Notes: generated by a model from the letters alone, not told the origin. A DNA stretch of 64,000 bases from Aeromicrobium sp. PE09-221 (GCF_002174305.1 NZ_MIJB01000010.1:1-64000), one strand, 5' to 3'; positions 1 to 8,828 are shown, counted from the stretch's first letter. A program made the numbers and translations.

Positions 1-37
1 TGGGTTAGCCTCGCGTCAGGCCCGGAAAACTGAACAA

Positions 38-111
<74 letters not shown>

Positions 112-112
112 C

Positions 113-140
113 AAAATATGCCTGATATCAGGCATATTTT
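113..140. terminator. Perfect 28-nt palindrome, bidirectional terminator
   Basis: Arms AAAATATGCCTGAT and ATCAGGCATATTTT form a perfect palindrome right behind the tRNA. The run of T at its end makes a rho-independent terminator for the tRNA. The run of A on the other strand would do the same for the convergent integrase gene. It lies just inside the element. Confidence 0.75.
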
Positions 141-222
141 CGCTCGGTCTGCTTCGGCGGATCGAAGGGTGGAGATCGCTCTTCGGAGATGCTTCGAATG
201 AGTGTCCAGGAGTCCGGGTGTG

Positions 223-240
223 TGTTCCCGATCTGTTCCC
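223..240 (-). repeat. Candidate integrase arm-type sites, left end
   Basis: TGTTCCC occurs at 223-229 and again at 234-240, an 11-bp period or about one helical turn. Read on the minus strand these are GGGAACA. The other end of the element has GGGACCA twice, also with 11-bp period. Paired short repeats inside both ends suggest arm-binding sites of the recombinase; this is inference. Confidence 0.4.
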
Positions 241-292
241 ACTGACGTAACCCACTGCGATCCGAGTTAAGTGGGTCAACGGGTCGCCCGAC

Positions 293-1417
293 CTAGACCA
301 AGTGTTCATTGACCCGTTCGCCGGCGAGTATGAGGTCCGTCGTATCAGCGTGCAGGTAGTTCTTGGACGTTTCGATCGACGCGTGCCCGAGGATCTCACT
401 CACAATGTGGAGAGGGACACCGGCGTTCGCGAACCATGTCGCGCCGGCGTGTCGAAGATCGTGGCGTCGCAAGCCAGGATGGCCGAGAGCTGACACCGTG
501 TTATTCCAATCGGTGGCACGCGCGATCGTCCCGGTGGCGAGGATTCCGCCTCGTGGCCCTCGCAGAAGCGGCTGGTCGCCTTCGTGGCTCTCGGTGATCC
601 GTCGAAGCACAGGCTCCAAGGGAGCCAGGATCGGCACCCTGCGGGCGTGCCCGTTCTTGGTGGGCTTGAGACAGAGCCCACCCGAACCCGGGAAGTATTG
701 GCGAGTGATGGTCACGAGCCGGTTCTCCCAATCGATGTCACCGACGAAGAGCCCGGCGACCTCGGAGACGCGCGCCGCAAGAAACGCCGACATGAGGACG
801 AAGTCCCCATACGCGGCGTGGGCACGACTGCAGCGGCTGGCGAGTTCCTGGACCTCATCGAAGGTCGGGATCTTACGCTTGACGGGATGTGCCACGGAGC
901 GTGTCCGTTGCTTGGCGCGTGCTCGCGCCGGATTGATGGCGATGATCTCGTCGCGCACAGCTTCATCGAGCACACGCGTGAGCGCGGCCACGGTGTTCTT
1001 CAACGTCGAAGGCGCGCAGTGGGGCTCCCACCGATCGATCGCCCTGTCGATCACGGCTGCGTTGATTGCCCGCACAGGCAGGTGTCCCAGCATCGGAACC
1101 ACGCGGGCCCTGACACTGCACTGATAGCTGTTGGCGGTGGACGATGGGTCGAGTCCTCGAAGGTGCCGACCGTCGATCTCGGTGACGTAATCGGCGAACG
1201 AGACCAGCGGATCGCTCGTGATGCGCGTGCGGGACCGGAGCTGCTCCAACAGCGCTCGGGCATCGTCCTCTCGATCGAAGGTGGCCGAATAGCTACGCCG
1301 CTCGTGTAAGACGGGGTCAGTCCACCTGGCACGAGCTCGGAATCGGCCGTTGCGGCTGGCGATGTCTTGGGAGAGGGGTACTCCGATGGGCGGGAGGTGG
1401 CGATGATCTATTCGCAT
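293..1417 (-). CDS. int: Tyrosine-type site-specific recombinase (phage integrase)
   Basis: The 374-residue protein has the phage-integrase architecture. An N-terminal arm-binding/SAM-like part (about 65-165) is followed by the catalytic domain (about 185-365). The full catalytic set is visible: R216 in AARVSEV, K254 in the beta-hairpin, H319 and R322 in HDLRH, H345 in LGHAS and nucleophile Y354 in KNYLH. It should cut and rejoin DNA at the tRNA-Pro repeat, integrating and excising the 4.67-kb element. It reads toward the tRNA, ending about 180 bp from it, and is divergent from the NTPase gene. The ATG is preceded only by a weak purine stretch. No excisionase is recognisable nearby. Confidence 0.95.
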   Translation of the reverse strand: MRIDHRHLPPIGVPLSQDIASRNGRFRARARWTDPVLHERRSYSATFDREDDARALLEQLRSRTRITSDPLVSFADYVTEIDGRHLRGLDPSSTANSYQCSVRARVVPMLGHLPVRAINAAVIDRAIDRWEPHCAPSTLKNTVAALTRVLDEAVRDEIIAINPARARAKQRTRSVAHPVKRKIPTFDEVQELASRCSRAHAAYGDFVLMSAFLAARVSEVAGLFVGDIDWENRLVTITRQYFPGSGGLCLKPTKNGHARRVPILAPLEPVLRRITESHEGDQPLLRGPRGGILATGTIARATDWNNTVSALGHPGLRRHDLRHAGATWFANAGVPLHIVSEILGHASIETSKNYLHADTTDLILAGERVNEHLV

Positions 1418-1568
1418 CTTTTCAAGGTTCGCAGAAAGTCTGATTCGACTAGGCGGAGAAGGAAGCCTTGTCTTCGGCGGCGTAAAGTCTCAGCACCCCG
1501 CCAACCCAGGCGGGCAAGTCTGTATAGACTCACGCCAAGTAATGGAGCATCGATGCGTGCAAGGTCGG

Positions 1569-4361
1569 ATGATCGATATGTCTGGACTGGTCGGACGAGA
1601 CCGTGAGATCGCAATCCTATCGGGGTCCGGAAGGCGGTTGACGATCGTCCACGGCGAGCCTGGCGCTGGCAAGACCTCTCTTCTTCGGGCAGCCCTGGCG
1701 AGCTTAGATCTGTCTACGATGTCCTCTAGAAAAGAACTCTCCAGACAGTCCGGATCGCTACAGATCGGGCTACTTGAAACACTTGGTGAAGCGCTGGCCT
1801 CCGGGCACCAGAGCGGCGTCGACGTACTGCGGGACGCCTCGGCCAAGGTGGTGGATGCCTCGCGGTCAGTCGCAGCGGACCGGGCGAACCAACTTATGCG
1901 CGGGCTCCTCAAGATTGTCACCGGAAGTCTGAGAGGTTATCTTTCAGGAAAGATCGGTGAAAGCGGAGTGGAAGCGGCTGGAGATTTCTTCGGCTATCTT
2001 ACGCATGATTCATATCCTGATCTAGAATCACGGATACGAAGCAACGTGCATGAAGACTTTAATGACGTATTTTTGCGATTTGTTGGCGAGGTCGTGAAAG
2101 CGAGAGGTGATCGCGAAATTGTGTTGGCATTGGATAACGCAGATAAACTATCGACGCCGGATCAGCAGCAACTACTAGATCTCGTTAGGCGCATTCCAGA
2201 AGGCTTGTCGGTGTGGCTTGGCTACGCGACACGGGAACCATCAGACGTTCATCTCCTGGATGGCCTGCGCATGGAAGGCGCAGAAGTTCTACGGTTGGAA
2301 GGTCTGGCTGAAGGTGACGTCCGTCAATGGCTGGGTGAAGAAGTTTCGGATGTTACGGCTCACAGGGTATATCAGCTTACGGCTGGGTATCCACTTTACG
2401 TGGAAGCTGTCGTCGACTACATGGAGAAGGGCGGCGACCTCGAGGAAATATATGTCGACCCGGAATTCCGCGACAGAGCTCGTTTAGACACCGTACAGGT
2501 CATCATGGAGCGCGCATTCCGTGATCTCGACCACGAGACACGGGAAGCATGTATTCTTCTAAGTGCGTACTCCGAAAGACCTCCTGACGAGGAAATTCCG
2601 AGAATCATAAGAGCGAGCCCGGCGCGCTGGGATGCTATTGAACGCAGATTAGAATACGCGCATTTAGTCACATCAGGATTGGAGGGCCGACGCTGGTTCC
2701 ATGAAGTCAAGCGCGACGCCATCTGGCGGACCGTCCTGCGCGTTAATGAGAAGAAGATGGCCGCCGAAAATGCGCTACAATCTATTCCTCGGTTGTGTGA
2801 GAAACTAAAATCTCTGTCGGTCTCTCTCGCGCTCGACTTCGTACGCGTTTTCGAAGATTATTCCATCTTGGTCGAAACGGATCGACGGGAAATATGTAGT
2901 GACATTCTAGGTTTCTCTCCTTCGCAGCTGCGTGTAGTGTCATCATTTATCGAGCTCTGGGAAGGTTCAAGTGATCCTGCGCTTCTTGTGGGCGACCTAG
3001 CGCTGTATCTAAGATCCGTCTACGGTTCAGACGGCAACATCGTAGATTCTATAAAATCGGTAGGTGAATCTAGCGCATTTGTACTTGTCGAGTCCGACGA
3101 TAGGCATCAAGCTGTGCTTTCCTTCAGGAACTGCACCGAAGCGCTCCTGTCGATAATGGCATGTACCTACTTAAGGCTAGATCGTGTCCTGATGCCGAAT
3201 TTACCTAGGTTTGTTTTCTATGTGGGAGTGCAGCCGTTACTAGGAAGCTTCCGGCGTTCCATATTTGGTATTGGTGTAGCCAGTGTTGACGGCGTGTTTC
3301 GGGATCTTTCTGAAGAAGACGGATCTTTTGAGTACGCTCTCTATGCAGTAGGGTCCGTCTCCGGACAGCCCTGTTGGTGCGCAGTAACCTTCTCAACACC
3401 CGAAGACTTGCGTCAAGCAGTACGTCTACTGCGTGGATCAGCGCCTATCGAAATGATGGATGTTACGTTGTCTTTCGAGGAAGTTGTGGAGTACCCCTAT
3501 CATCCTCGACATATTACTGCTTTAAGTGCGTTCGAGTATCACTCCCATCACGCTGTGGAGATTTTAAATGATGGCGGAGGAGAGCGTAATCTTTATTTAC
3601 GCGGCCTGGAGAAGCAGTCGGCGGCTTATGAGATTTATCGCTCGATCGCTAATCCTCTCGAACGTTGCACGGTGGGGTTGACGAGACCCCGAGGGTTCGC
3701 CGTGGCTTTTGAGGGCGATGCCTTTCTACAGGTAAATCTTATAGGCTTTTCCGGTGTTCTAGAAGTTGATATGCCGGTTTCGTGGTCTTGGGATTCTGTT
3801 GTACATCTTATTCACAGACATATTCCTGAGAACGTCTATATTGAAGGGATGGTGCTTGGCCAGGGAAGGTTGCCGGTCGATGAGCCATTTAAAATGGTAA
3901 TCGACTACCTGAGAGATCGGCAACGAAGACACCACAGTCAGGTTCCGAAACGCTTCCGAAATGTGCGGCATCTGAGAATCGATGATTTTGTTTGGGAGAT
4001 TTTTCAGCGGCGGATGGCGGAAATTTCTGTGGGGGAGGCACTTGCTTCCCAGGGGTTGATCGAGGGGGAGGGTTGGGACAAAACCTCCCTGGAGAGTTGC
4101 GTGGTGATAAATTTGGATCAAGCTACCTTGGTTCCGGCGGTTCAATATGACGCTCTGTATGTGCGCCCAAGTTCTCGTACTCTTCGTCTACGGATGTTTC
4201 GTGGCCGAGACGACGACCACCTGAAGAATCTCGTTAGTAAGATCACTACTGATGGGTCCTCGGAGATCTGGAGAAGCTCGGCATCGGTAGTGTGGGGAGT
4301 TCATCCAGTGTTGCTGCAAGGAGAGATTCTCGCAAATTTTGAAGTTTCGATATCCCTTTGA
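1569..4361 (+). CDS. STAND-type P-loop NTPase, candidate defence protein
   Basis: The protein is about 930 residues. Its N-terminus fits AAA_16/STAND ATPases: the LVGRDREI lead-in, Walker A GEPGAGKT (about 29-36), Walker B IVLALDNAD (about 184-192), a sensor-like ATREP (about 220) and a GYPL motif (about 273) of the kind marking the STAND helical domain. A winged-helix-like stretch ending in WFHEVKRDA follows. The remaining roughly 550 residues match no domain I know and show no membrane segment. ATG 1569 follows AAGG at 1561; ATG 1542 and ATG 1578 are alternatives, and a weak -10 (TATAGA, 1523) lies upstream. The gene is AT-rich and contains TTA codons, so it was acquired. STAND proteins on phage-like elements often sense infection; that role here is inference. 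Confidence 0.85.
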   Translation: MIDMSGLVGRDREIAILSGSGRRLTIVHGEPGAGKTSLLRAALASLDLSTMSSRKELSRQSGSLQIGLLETLGEALASGHQSGVDVLRDASAKVVDASRSVAADRANQLMRGLLKIVTGSLRGYLSGKIGESGVEAAGDFFGYLTHDSYPDLESRIRSNVHEDFNDVFLRFVGEVVKARGDREIVLALDNADKLSTPDQQQLLDLVRRIPEGLSVWLGYATREPSDVHLLDGLRMEGAEVLRLEGLAEGDVRQWLGEEVSDVTAHRVYQLTAGYPLYVEAVVDYMEKGGDLEEIYVDPEFRDRARLDTVQVIMERAFRDLDHETREACILLSAYSERPPDEEIPRIIRASPARWDAIERRLEYAHLVTSGLEGRRWFHEVKRDAIWRTVLRVNEKKMAAENALQSIPRLCEKLKSLSVSLALDFVRVFEDYSILVETDRREICSDILGFSPSQLRVVSSFIELWEGSSDPALLVGDLALYLRSVYGSDGNIVDSIKSVGESSAFVLVESDDRHQAVLSFRNCTEALLSIMACTYLRLDRVLMPNLPRFVFYVGVQPLLGSFRRSIFGIGVASVDGVFRDLSEEDGSFEYALYAVGSVSGQPCWCAVTFSTPEDLRQAVRLLRGSAPIEMMDVTLSFEEVVEYPYHPRHITALSAFEYHSHHAVEILNDGGGERNLYLRGLEKQSAAYEIYRSIANPLERCTVGLTRPRGFAVAFEGDAFLQVNLIGFSGVLEVDMPVSWSWDSVVHLIHRHIPENVYIEGMVLGQGRLPVDEPFKMVIDYLRDRQRRHHSQVPKRFRNVRHLRIDDFVWEIFQRRMAEISVGEALASQGLIEGEGWDKTSLESCVVINLDQATLVPAVQYDALYVRPSSRTLRLRMFRGRDDDHLKNLVSKITTDGSSEIWRSSASVVWGVHPVLLQGEILANFEVSISL

Positions 4362-4702
4362 TTTTTCTGTTCCGGAGTGCCTACATGGCTTCGCGGGACG
4401 GATTGGGATTCGTAACTATGTGCGAGGGAGCCAGGCCGTTCCTGGGGATATGATCGGCCAAGTTGTACTCGTTCGGCAACTCGGACTTGCCGCGGAGCCG
4501 CCTTTCTTTGAGGGCCAGGAAGCGTTGGGGGTGTCTCGTTGCTAGAACGGACCGAGGTGATGGTCCTGGCGAGGTGCTTTCAACGTTGGCCGGGACCAAA
4601 CCGGGACCAGAATCATGCAATGCAGGCAACCCATGACGTGATGTGCGGCGTTCTGAGTCGCTGAGATGCCCGGAAAATCAGGGACGGGGGCGTGAACGTA
4701 CA
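4362..4702. other. Non-coding right end of the element
   Basis: These 340 bases lie between the NTPase stop codon and the right attachment repeat. Short open frames exist on both strands, but none has a convincing ribosome-binding site or recognisable protein. The only structure I see is the paired CCGGGACCA repeat at 4590-4609. Confidence 0.5.
4590..4609 (+). repeat. Candidate integrase arm-type sites, right end
   Basis: CCGGGACCA occurs at 4590-4598 and 4601-4609 with 11-bp period. It mirrors the paired GGGAACA sites inside the left end (minus strand, 223-240), giving a shared GGGAMCA core. Interpreted as integrase arm sites; not proven. Confidence 0.4.
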
Positions 4703-4739
4703 ACTGGGGGTCAAGGGGTCGCAGGTTCAAATCCTGTCA
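4703..4739 (+). repeat. attR: right direct repeat (tRNA-Pro 3' remnant)
   Basis: Identical to 69-105. It lacks the 5' half of a tRNA (D arm and acceptor 5' strand are absent), so it is not a functional tRNA. The next base, G4740, replaces T106 and would not pair with A42 of the tRNA acceptor arm, consistent with drift in an unselected copy. Confidence 0.9.
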
Positions 4740-4746
4740 GCCCGAC

Positions 4747-5060
4747 GTAAAAGCCCTGATGAGAGCTCGCGCATGCGCCCGGTCTCGATCAGTCGAGTGG
4801 CGTAGTCGACGTTGTGTTTGGGCCACATCAATCGTGCCCGCCGCGGCGTAAAGTGCTGACGATAGGTGGCCGTATCGACGGCGTGTTTGCTGCCGTCGAT
4901 TCAGCCGCTGCACGGCACCTCATCGAGCGCTTCGGCGTACGCCAGCGTCGTCGGGGTGATGGCGCCCTTCCTCGCCAGGGTCAGCCACGCCGTCACGGGT
5001 GTCCTCGTGTGCATGGAGCCAGGCCCGCCAGGCCGCAGCATCGGGCACCGTGAGGGTCAT
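4747..5060 (-). pseudogene. Decayed YdeI/OmpD-associated family gene
   Basis: Read from ATG 5060 on the minus strand, the start MTLTVPDAAAWRAWL and later blocks LARKGAITPTTLAYAEALDE, IDGSKHAVDTATYRQHFTPR and LIETGRMREL match the YdeI/OmpD-associated family in order. The frame shifts after DTRDGV, and the expected W of the CxGWIDG block is a stop codon (CSG-stop-ID). The gene ends where the element's right repeat begins, so the 3' part is missing. Several lesions make it clearly non-functional. Its first bases are also read in another frame as the tail of the WYL regulator. Confidence 0.8.
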
Positions 5061-6036
5061 GTGCCGTGCTCCCGTCGGTGCGGGCGTGAGTCCCGCTCGC
5101 GGCGTCTGAGACGCGCGTGGCGAGATTGGCGGCGGCGTCGATGAGTGGGTCGGGTCCGACAATCGTGAAAGGCGCGTCGAATCGGATGATCCAGGCCAGC
5201 AGTCCCGTCCAGGACCAGGATCCGATGCGCACGCGGCAGGTGGATTCCGAAAGCTGTTCCATGTCCCCGTCGTCGAGCCACGGAGCGATGTCGCGGGCAG
5301 GGAGGTGCAGGAGAAACTCTCCGTGGCACGGCCAGACATCCTCGGGGCGGGAGCCCTTGGAGAGTGCCGAGAGGAAGGTGCGCGCGTCACCGGTCGGAAT
5401 CGGGCGGGGAGTGAAGACAGCGCCGCCGGCGAATTTCGGGATGATCTTGTCGAGCCGGTAGAGGCGCCAGTCGGACGCGTCGAGGTCCCAGGCGATGAGA
5501 TACCAGCGACCGTTCCTGGTCACGACCGCGTGCGGTTCCACTGTGTGTGGTGGACGGTCGGCGTCCTCGCTGTGGTCGAAGCGGAACGTCCTGCGATCAC
5601 GGACAGCGGCACTGATCGTCTCCAGCACCTTCGGGTCCACCCGCAGCCTCGGCCCGCTGTCGGTGAAACGGATGCCATCGACGCGGTGCCGCAGCCTGGA
5701 CGGCATCACCTGCCGCACCGTCGCCAACGCGCGGGCTGCGGCATCGTCGAGATCGACGCCGGTCGAGGGGCCGCTTTGCAGAGCCACCGCGATCGCCACC
5801 GCCTGCTCGTCGTCGAAGAGCAACGGCGGCAACTCCGAACCTGCCGCGAGACGGTAGCCACCGTCAGGGCCTTTGGCCGCCGTGATCGAGTACCCCAACT
5901 CGCGCAGCCGATCGACGTCGCGGCGAACGGTACGGGTCGTCACCTGAAGTCGCGCGGCGAGCACCTGCCCGGGCCAGTCGCGGCGTGACTGCAGCAAGGA
6001 CAGCAGCGCGAGCATGCGAGACGACGTTCCGGACAT
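4993..6036 (-). CDS. WYL-domain transcriptional regulator (YafY type)
   Basis: The 347-residue protein begins with a DeoR-like helix-turn-helix (about 1-60: SSRMLALLSLLQ, VTTRTVRRDVDRLRELGYSI). A WYL ligand-sensing domain follows, with GRWYLIAWDLD at about 176-186, and a C-terminal WCX-type extension. Such proteins are DNA-binding regulators that sense nucleic acids or small ligands. It is divergent from a VOC/PhnB-like gene, a pairing often seen for YafY-type regulators, so it probably controls itself and that gene from the 100-bp spacer. The last 25 or so residues are unusual and read through the start of the decayed YdeI-like gene, so the original stop may have been lost. Confidence 0.88.
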   Translation of the reverse strand: MSGTSSRMLALLSLLQSRRDWPGQVLAARLQVTTRTVRRDVDRLRELGYSITAAKGPDGGYRLAAGSELPPLLFDDEQAVAIAVALQSGPSTGVDLDDAAARALATVRQVMPSRLRHRVDGIRFTDSGPRLRVDPKVLETISAAVRDRRTFRFDHSEDADRPPHTVEPHAVVTRNGRWYLIAWDLDASDWRLYRLDKIIPKFAGGAVFTPRPIPTGDARTFLSALSKGSRPEDVWPCHGEFLLHLPARDIAPWLDDGDMEQLSESTCRVRIGSWSWTGLLAWIIRFDAPFTIVGPDPLIDAAANLATRVSDAASGTHARTDGSTAHDPHGARCCGLAGLAPCTRGHP

Positions 6037-6139
6037 GACTTAACTATCCCATCAGTAGCGGACTCGTCCTGTCCTCTACGCGATGCACTGTGGAATCGCG
6101 GCACACGGCCGTGAACATCGCCAGAGACAAGGACAGGCC

Positions 6140-6607
6140 ATGAGCATCACCACCACGACCCACCTCAACTTCCCCGGCACGGCCCGGCAAGCCCTGGACT
6201 TCTACCAGTCCGTCTTCGGGGGCACCGTCACCGCGACAACCTACGGCGACCTCGGCATGCCCGCTGACACACCGGGGGCGGACAAGATCGTCTTCGGTCA
6301 GGTCGAGAACGACAATGGGTTCCGCCTCATGGCCTATGACATCCCTGGCCAGGACACCACCGACATCTCGGCTGTGGCCGGCAGCACCCGCCGTGAGAAC
6401 GGTGCCACGATCACCGACCGCATCTTCTTCCAGTCCGTACGCGGTGAGACTCTCGACGAGGTCAGCACGATCTGGGACGCGCTCGCGGAAAGTGCCGATG
6501 TCATCGAGCCGCTCGCCGCATCGGCGTGGAGCCCGGGCTTCGGCATGCTCACCGATCGCTTCGGTGTGACGTGGGTCATCGACGTGCAGCCCGCGCACAA
6601 CACCTGA
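6140..6607 (+). CDS. VOC-family protein (PhnB/glyoxalase-like)
   Basis: A 155-residue protein of the PhnB-like VOC type. It starts MSITTTTHLNFPG, has the early RQALDFYQSVFGG block and ends with WVIDVQPA. The family folds into paired beta-alpha-beta units; many members bind a metal or small hydrophobic ligand, and the substrate here cannot be read from sequence. ATG 6140 is chosen because AAGGA lies 7 bases upstream; an in-frame ATG at 6083 has no such site. It is divergent from the WYL regulator and ends in a strong hairpin, so it is probably monocistronic and under WYL control. Confidence 0.85.
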   Translation: MSITTTTHLNFPGTARQALDFYQSVFGGTVTATTYGDLGMPADTPGADKIVFGQVENDNGFRLMAYDIPGQDTTDISAVAGSTRRENGATITDRIFFQSVRGETLDEVSTIWDALAESADVIEPLAASAWSPGFGMLTDRFGVTWVIDVQPAHNT

Positions 6608-6610
6608 TCG

Positions 6611-6655
6611 GGTTCCCGGTCGGCCCTCGCCAGGAACGAGGGTCGACCGGGAACC
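6611..6655 (+). terminator. Hairpin terminator after VOC gene
   Basis: 19-bp arms starting GGTTCCCGGTCGG and ending CCGGGAACC, with one mismatch and a 7-base loop, begin 3 bases after the VOC stop codon. There is no T run. Confidence 0.75.
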
Positions 6656-6707
6656 GGCACGCACCACGGGTGTCTGAAGCCACCATCGCCGAGGCTAGGC
6701 TCGATGC

Positions 6708-7139
6708 ATGCGAGGCTGGTGGGCTGCGGTCGACTATCCGACGGTGGTCTGTGTCGCCTTCACCGGTGTCACCATCGTGAACAGCGTCATGATGGTCGTC
6801 GGCTGGGACGAGCCCAAAGAAGGCGCTTTCGCATATGTGCACCTGTTGAGCCGGCTGGCGATCGTCACGGGCGTGGTGGCTCTGTTCTTCACGGACGAAA
6901 TCCGCGAGTGGGCCCGGCATCGGGGGAGCGCGGTCGCCTGGTTCACGCGGACACTCGACCATCCTGTGAATGGTTTCAGCTTGCTGTTCACCTTGACGAC
7001 CGCCACCGGCTGTGTGGCGGCTATCGTCATATCGGCGGTCGTAGAGGTCGCAGGCGGAGTGCGCGCGTACTGGGCCCTGCTCACGCTAGCGGCCGTGCTC
7101 GCCGCGGTGCAGGGAGCACGTCGTGGCCTGCGGCGTTGA
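6708..7139 (+). CDS. Small integral membrane protein
   Basis: A 143-residue protein with four hydrophobic segments (about 10-32, 43-62, 86-110 and 113-135) separated by short charged loops, ending in an Arg-rich tail. There is no signal cleavage site and no enzymatic motif. I do not recognise the family. It has its own intergenic space on both sides and resembles the many small four-helix membrane proteins of actinobacteria. A spurious frame is unlikely, because the hydrophobic pattern is regular and no alternative frame is better. Confidence 0.7.
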   Translation: MRGWWAAVDYPTVVCVAFTGVTIVNSVMMVVGWDEPKEGAFAYVHLLSRLAIVTGVVALFFTDEIREWARHRGSAVAWFTRTLDHPVNGFSLLFTLTTATGCVAAIVISAVVEVAGGVRAYWALLTLAAVLAAVQGARRGLRR

Positions 7140-7641
7140 TCAGGTCGCCGAGATACAGCCCACTACGGGCCGGTCTCCGCGCGGGAAAGCCCAAGTACGC
7201 GCACACGAAGGTCTGGACATACTGTCCGCGAAACATCCGGCCTCCTCAGCGGGTGCTTGACCTCACTGCGGCCATCGCAGAGGCACGCACCCCTGATCGA
7301 CTGCGAACCACTCCCGCTGATCAGGCGGCACGACACCGTGCTGCTCATCTTCGGCGGGGTATGGAGGCGCTGGGCACCTGGTGGTGACGGCCGCACAGGG
7401 TCGAGATCACCACCTGGGTCGACGTCGGTCGCGAGTTACAGACGTGGGTCGAACACGAGGCCACCGGTCTCCTGTTGGGACCGAACCGTGGCATCGCTGT
7501 GAAATGGACCTGGTGGCGACGCTGTCCGATGGCGGGGGCGATACGGTCACTTCGCGGAGGAGCGTGGGTAAGGTACTGCTGCGTACAACGCAGAAGACTC
7601 AGCCCGCGGCGACTCGTCGCGACCCGTCAGGACGGAGCGCG
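7140..7641. other. Intergenic stretch without recognisable gene
   Basis: About 500 bases between two membrane-protein genes. Open frames run through it on both strands, but none has family-like composition with a ribosome-binding site. It may hold the promoter of the gene at 7642. No repeat or RNA motif was seen. Confidence 0.45.
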
Positions 7642-8679
7642 ATGACAGAGCCCAGTGGGCGGGGAGTATGGGCACGGGGGCGTACCTGGCTCATCACCGT
7701 CATCGTCGTCGTGGGCCTCGTCCTGGTCGGCATCGGCGTGCGGCTTGGCCCTCAACTCCTTGATCGCCATGAGGCGGCCGCGATCGCGAACCGCGCGGCC
7801 GAAGCAGCCGAAGCCCTTCCAGGGGTCACGTCGGCTGAGGCCACCGTGGACCAGCGATTCCGCAGTCATCGGCGGGTGCTCCGGGAGCGACTCAGCGGCA
7901 CCGCCAGTCCCCGTGGCGAGGTCACCATCGACATCGTCCTGGCCTCGGATCTGGGACCGGAGCAGCTCGCCGAGGTGCTCATATCGACCCGCCAGGAGCT
8001 GGCGGACCCGGCGCTCGCGCGCCACGCGGTTTCGGTCAACTACACCCAGCTCGGCAGTGAGCGGCGGATCTTCGATGGGTGGGGAGTGGTGCAGCCGCTG
8101 GTCACTCGATCCGATGACGAGCTGAGCCGGATCGCCGGCTACGCGCTCGACCTCCCCGAAGGCGCCTGGTTCGATCTCGATCCCTCCACCTTCGAGCAAG
8201 GACAGTTCATGGACGCCGGGCCGCCGCTGTACGACCAGATCCTCGGGCGCGACATCCACGAGAGTTTCACCGTCGGGGCCCGCCTCGAATCGCCGGCTGC
8301 CGAATTCCTCGGCGAATCGGCGCGTCTGACCGGTATCGCAGCTGATGTCCTCGATGGTCCGACCGCCTTGTACCTGAAGGGCTCGAACGACACCACCGTG
8401 CTGACGACCACCGAACTGCCGGGACTCAATGAGGCATTGCGCCAAATCGCCGCGCGAGCCGGCCAAGGTGACGCCGACGAGCTGGACGTGTCTTTCGGTG
8501 CCGAACGAGTGTGGACGATCGGGGGAGACATCGACGGCACGGTGAGGGTGACACTCACGCTGGGCGCCGCCGGCACCTGCGCGAATGACGACCTGTACGC
8601 CTCATTCATCAGCGACGCGGCAAGGATCCTCGACGAGCAGTCCATCGAGCACTCCATCGACATGCTCGGTTGTCCGTAA
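7642..8679 (+). CDS. Membrane-anchored protein of unknown function
   Basis: A 345-residue protein with a short cytoplasmic N-terminus, one transmembrane helix (about 17-38, WLITVIVVVGLVLVGIGV) and a large extracellular part without cysteine clusters until a final CANDD...LGCP pair. The region after the helix, EALPGVTSAEATVDQ, suggests an alpha/beta module of the type that forms exported ligand-binding folds, but I cannot name a family. ATG 7642 is preferred because GACGGAG lies just upstream; the frame is open further back without such a site. It appears monocistronic and is followed by an inverted repeat at 8742-8781. Confidence 0.72.
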   Translation: MTEPSGRGVWARGRTWLITVIVVVGLVLVGIGVRLGPQLLDRHEAAAIANRAAEAAEALPGVTSAEATVDQRFRSHRRVLRERLSGTASPRGEVTIDIVLASDLGPEQLAEVLISTRQELADPALARHAVSVNYTQLGSERRIFDGWGVVQPLVTRSDDELSRIAGYALDLPEGAWFDLDPSTFEQGQFMDAGPPLYDQILGRDIHESFTVGARLESPAAEFLGESARLTGIAADVLDGPTALYLKGSNDTTVLTTTELPGLNEALRQIAARAGQGDADELDVSFGAERVWTIGGDIDGTVRVTLTLGAAGTCANDDLYASFISDAARILDEQSIEHSIDMLGCP

Positions 8680-8741
8680 GCACCTCAGATCCAGCGACTC
8701 ACGGGGCCGCGCAGCAGGCCTCTACGGCAGTCCGGCCATCC

Positions 8742-8781
8742 CCTGACCGGTCATCGGACGCGTGCCGTTTCACCGGTCAGG
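8742..8781. terminator. Inverted repeat between convergent genes
   Basis: CCTGACCGGT (8742-8751) and ACCGGTCAGG (8772-8781) are perfect arms around a 20-base loop. They lie between a plus-strand gene ending at 8679 and a minus-strand gene ending at 8829, so they could terminate both. Confidence 0.5.
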
Positions 8782-8828
8782 AGGCGACGGTGAGGCTGTC
8801 GATCTCAGCGATCGCGTCATGGAGCCAG

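Noticed and set aside
4381..4730. Small minus-strand genes at the right end of the element (possible excisionase)
   Set aside because: Neither short frame shows a helix-turn-helix or a ribosome-binding site; composition is not protein-like.
4703..4746. Second tRNA-Pro gene
   Set aside because: Only the 3' part is present; D arm and 5' acceptor strand are missing, so it is an attachment-site remnant.
7381..7641. N-terminal extension of the gene at 7642
   Set aside because: The frame is open, but composition changes at 7642, a good ribosome-binding site precedes ATG 7642, and a membrane anchor follows at the normal distance.
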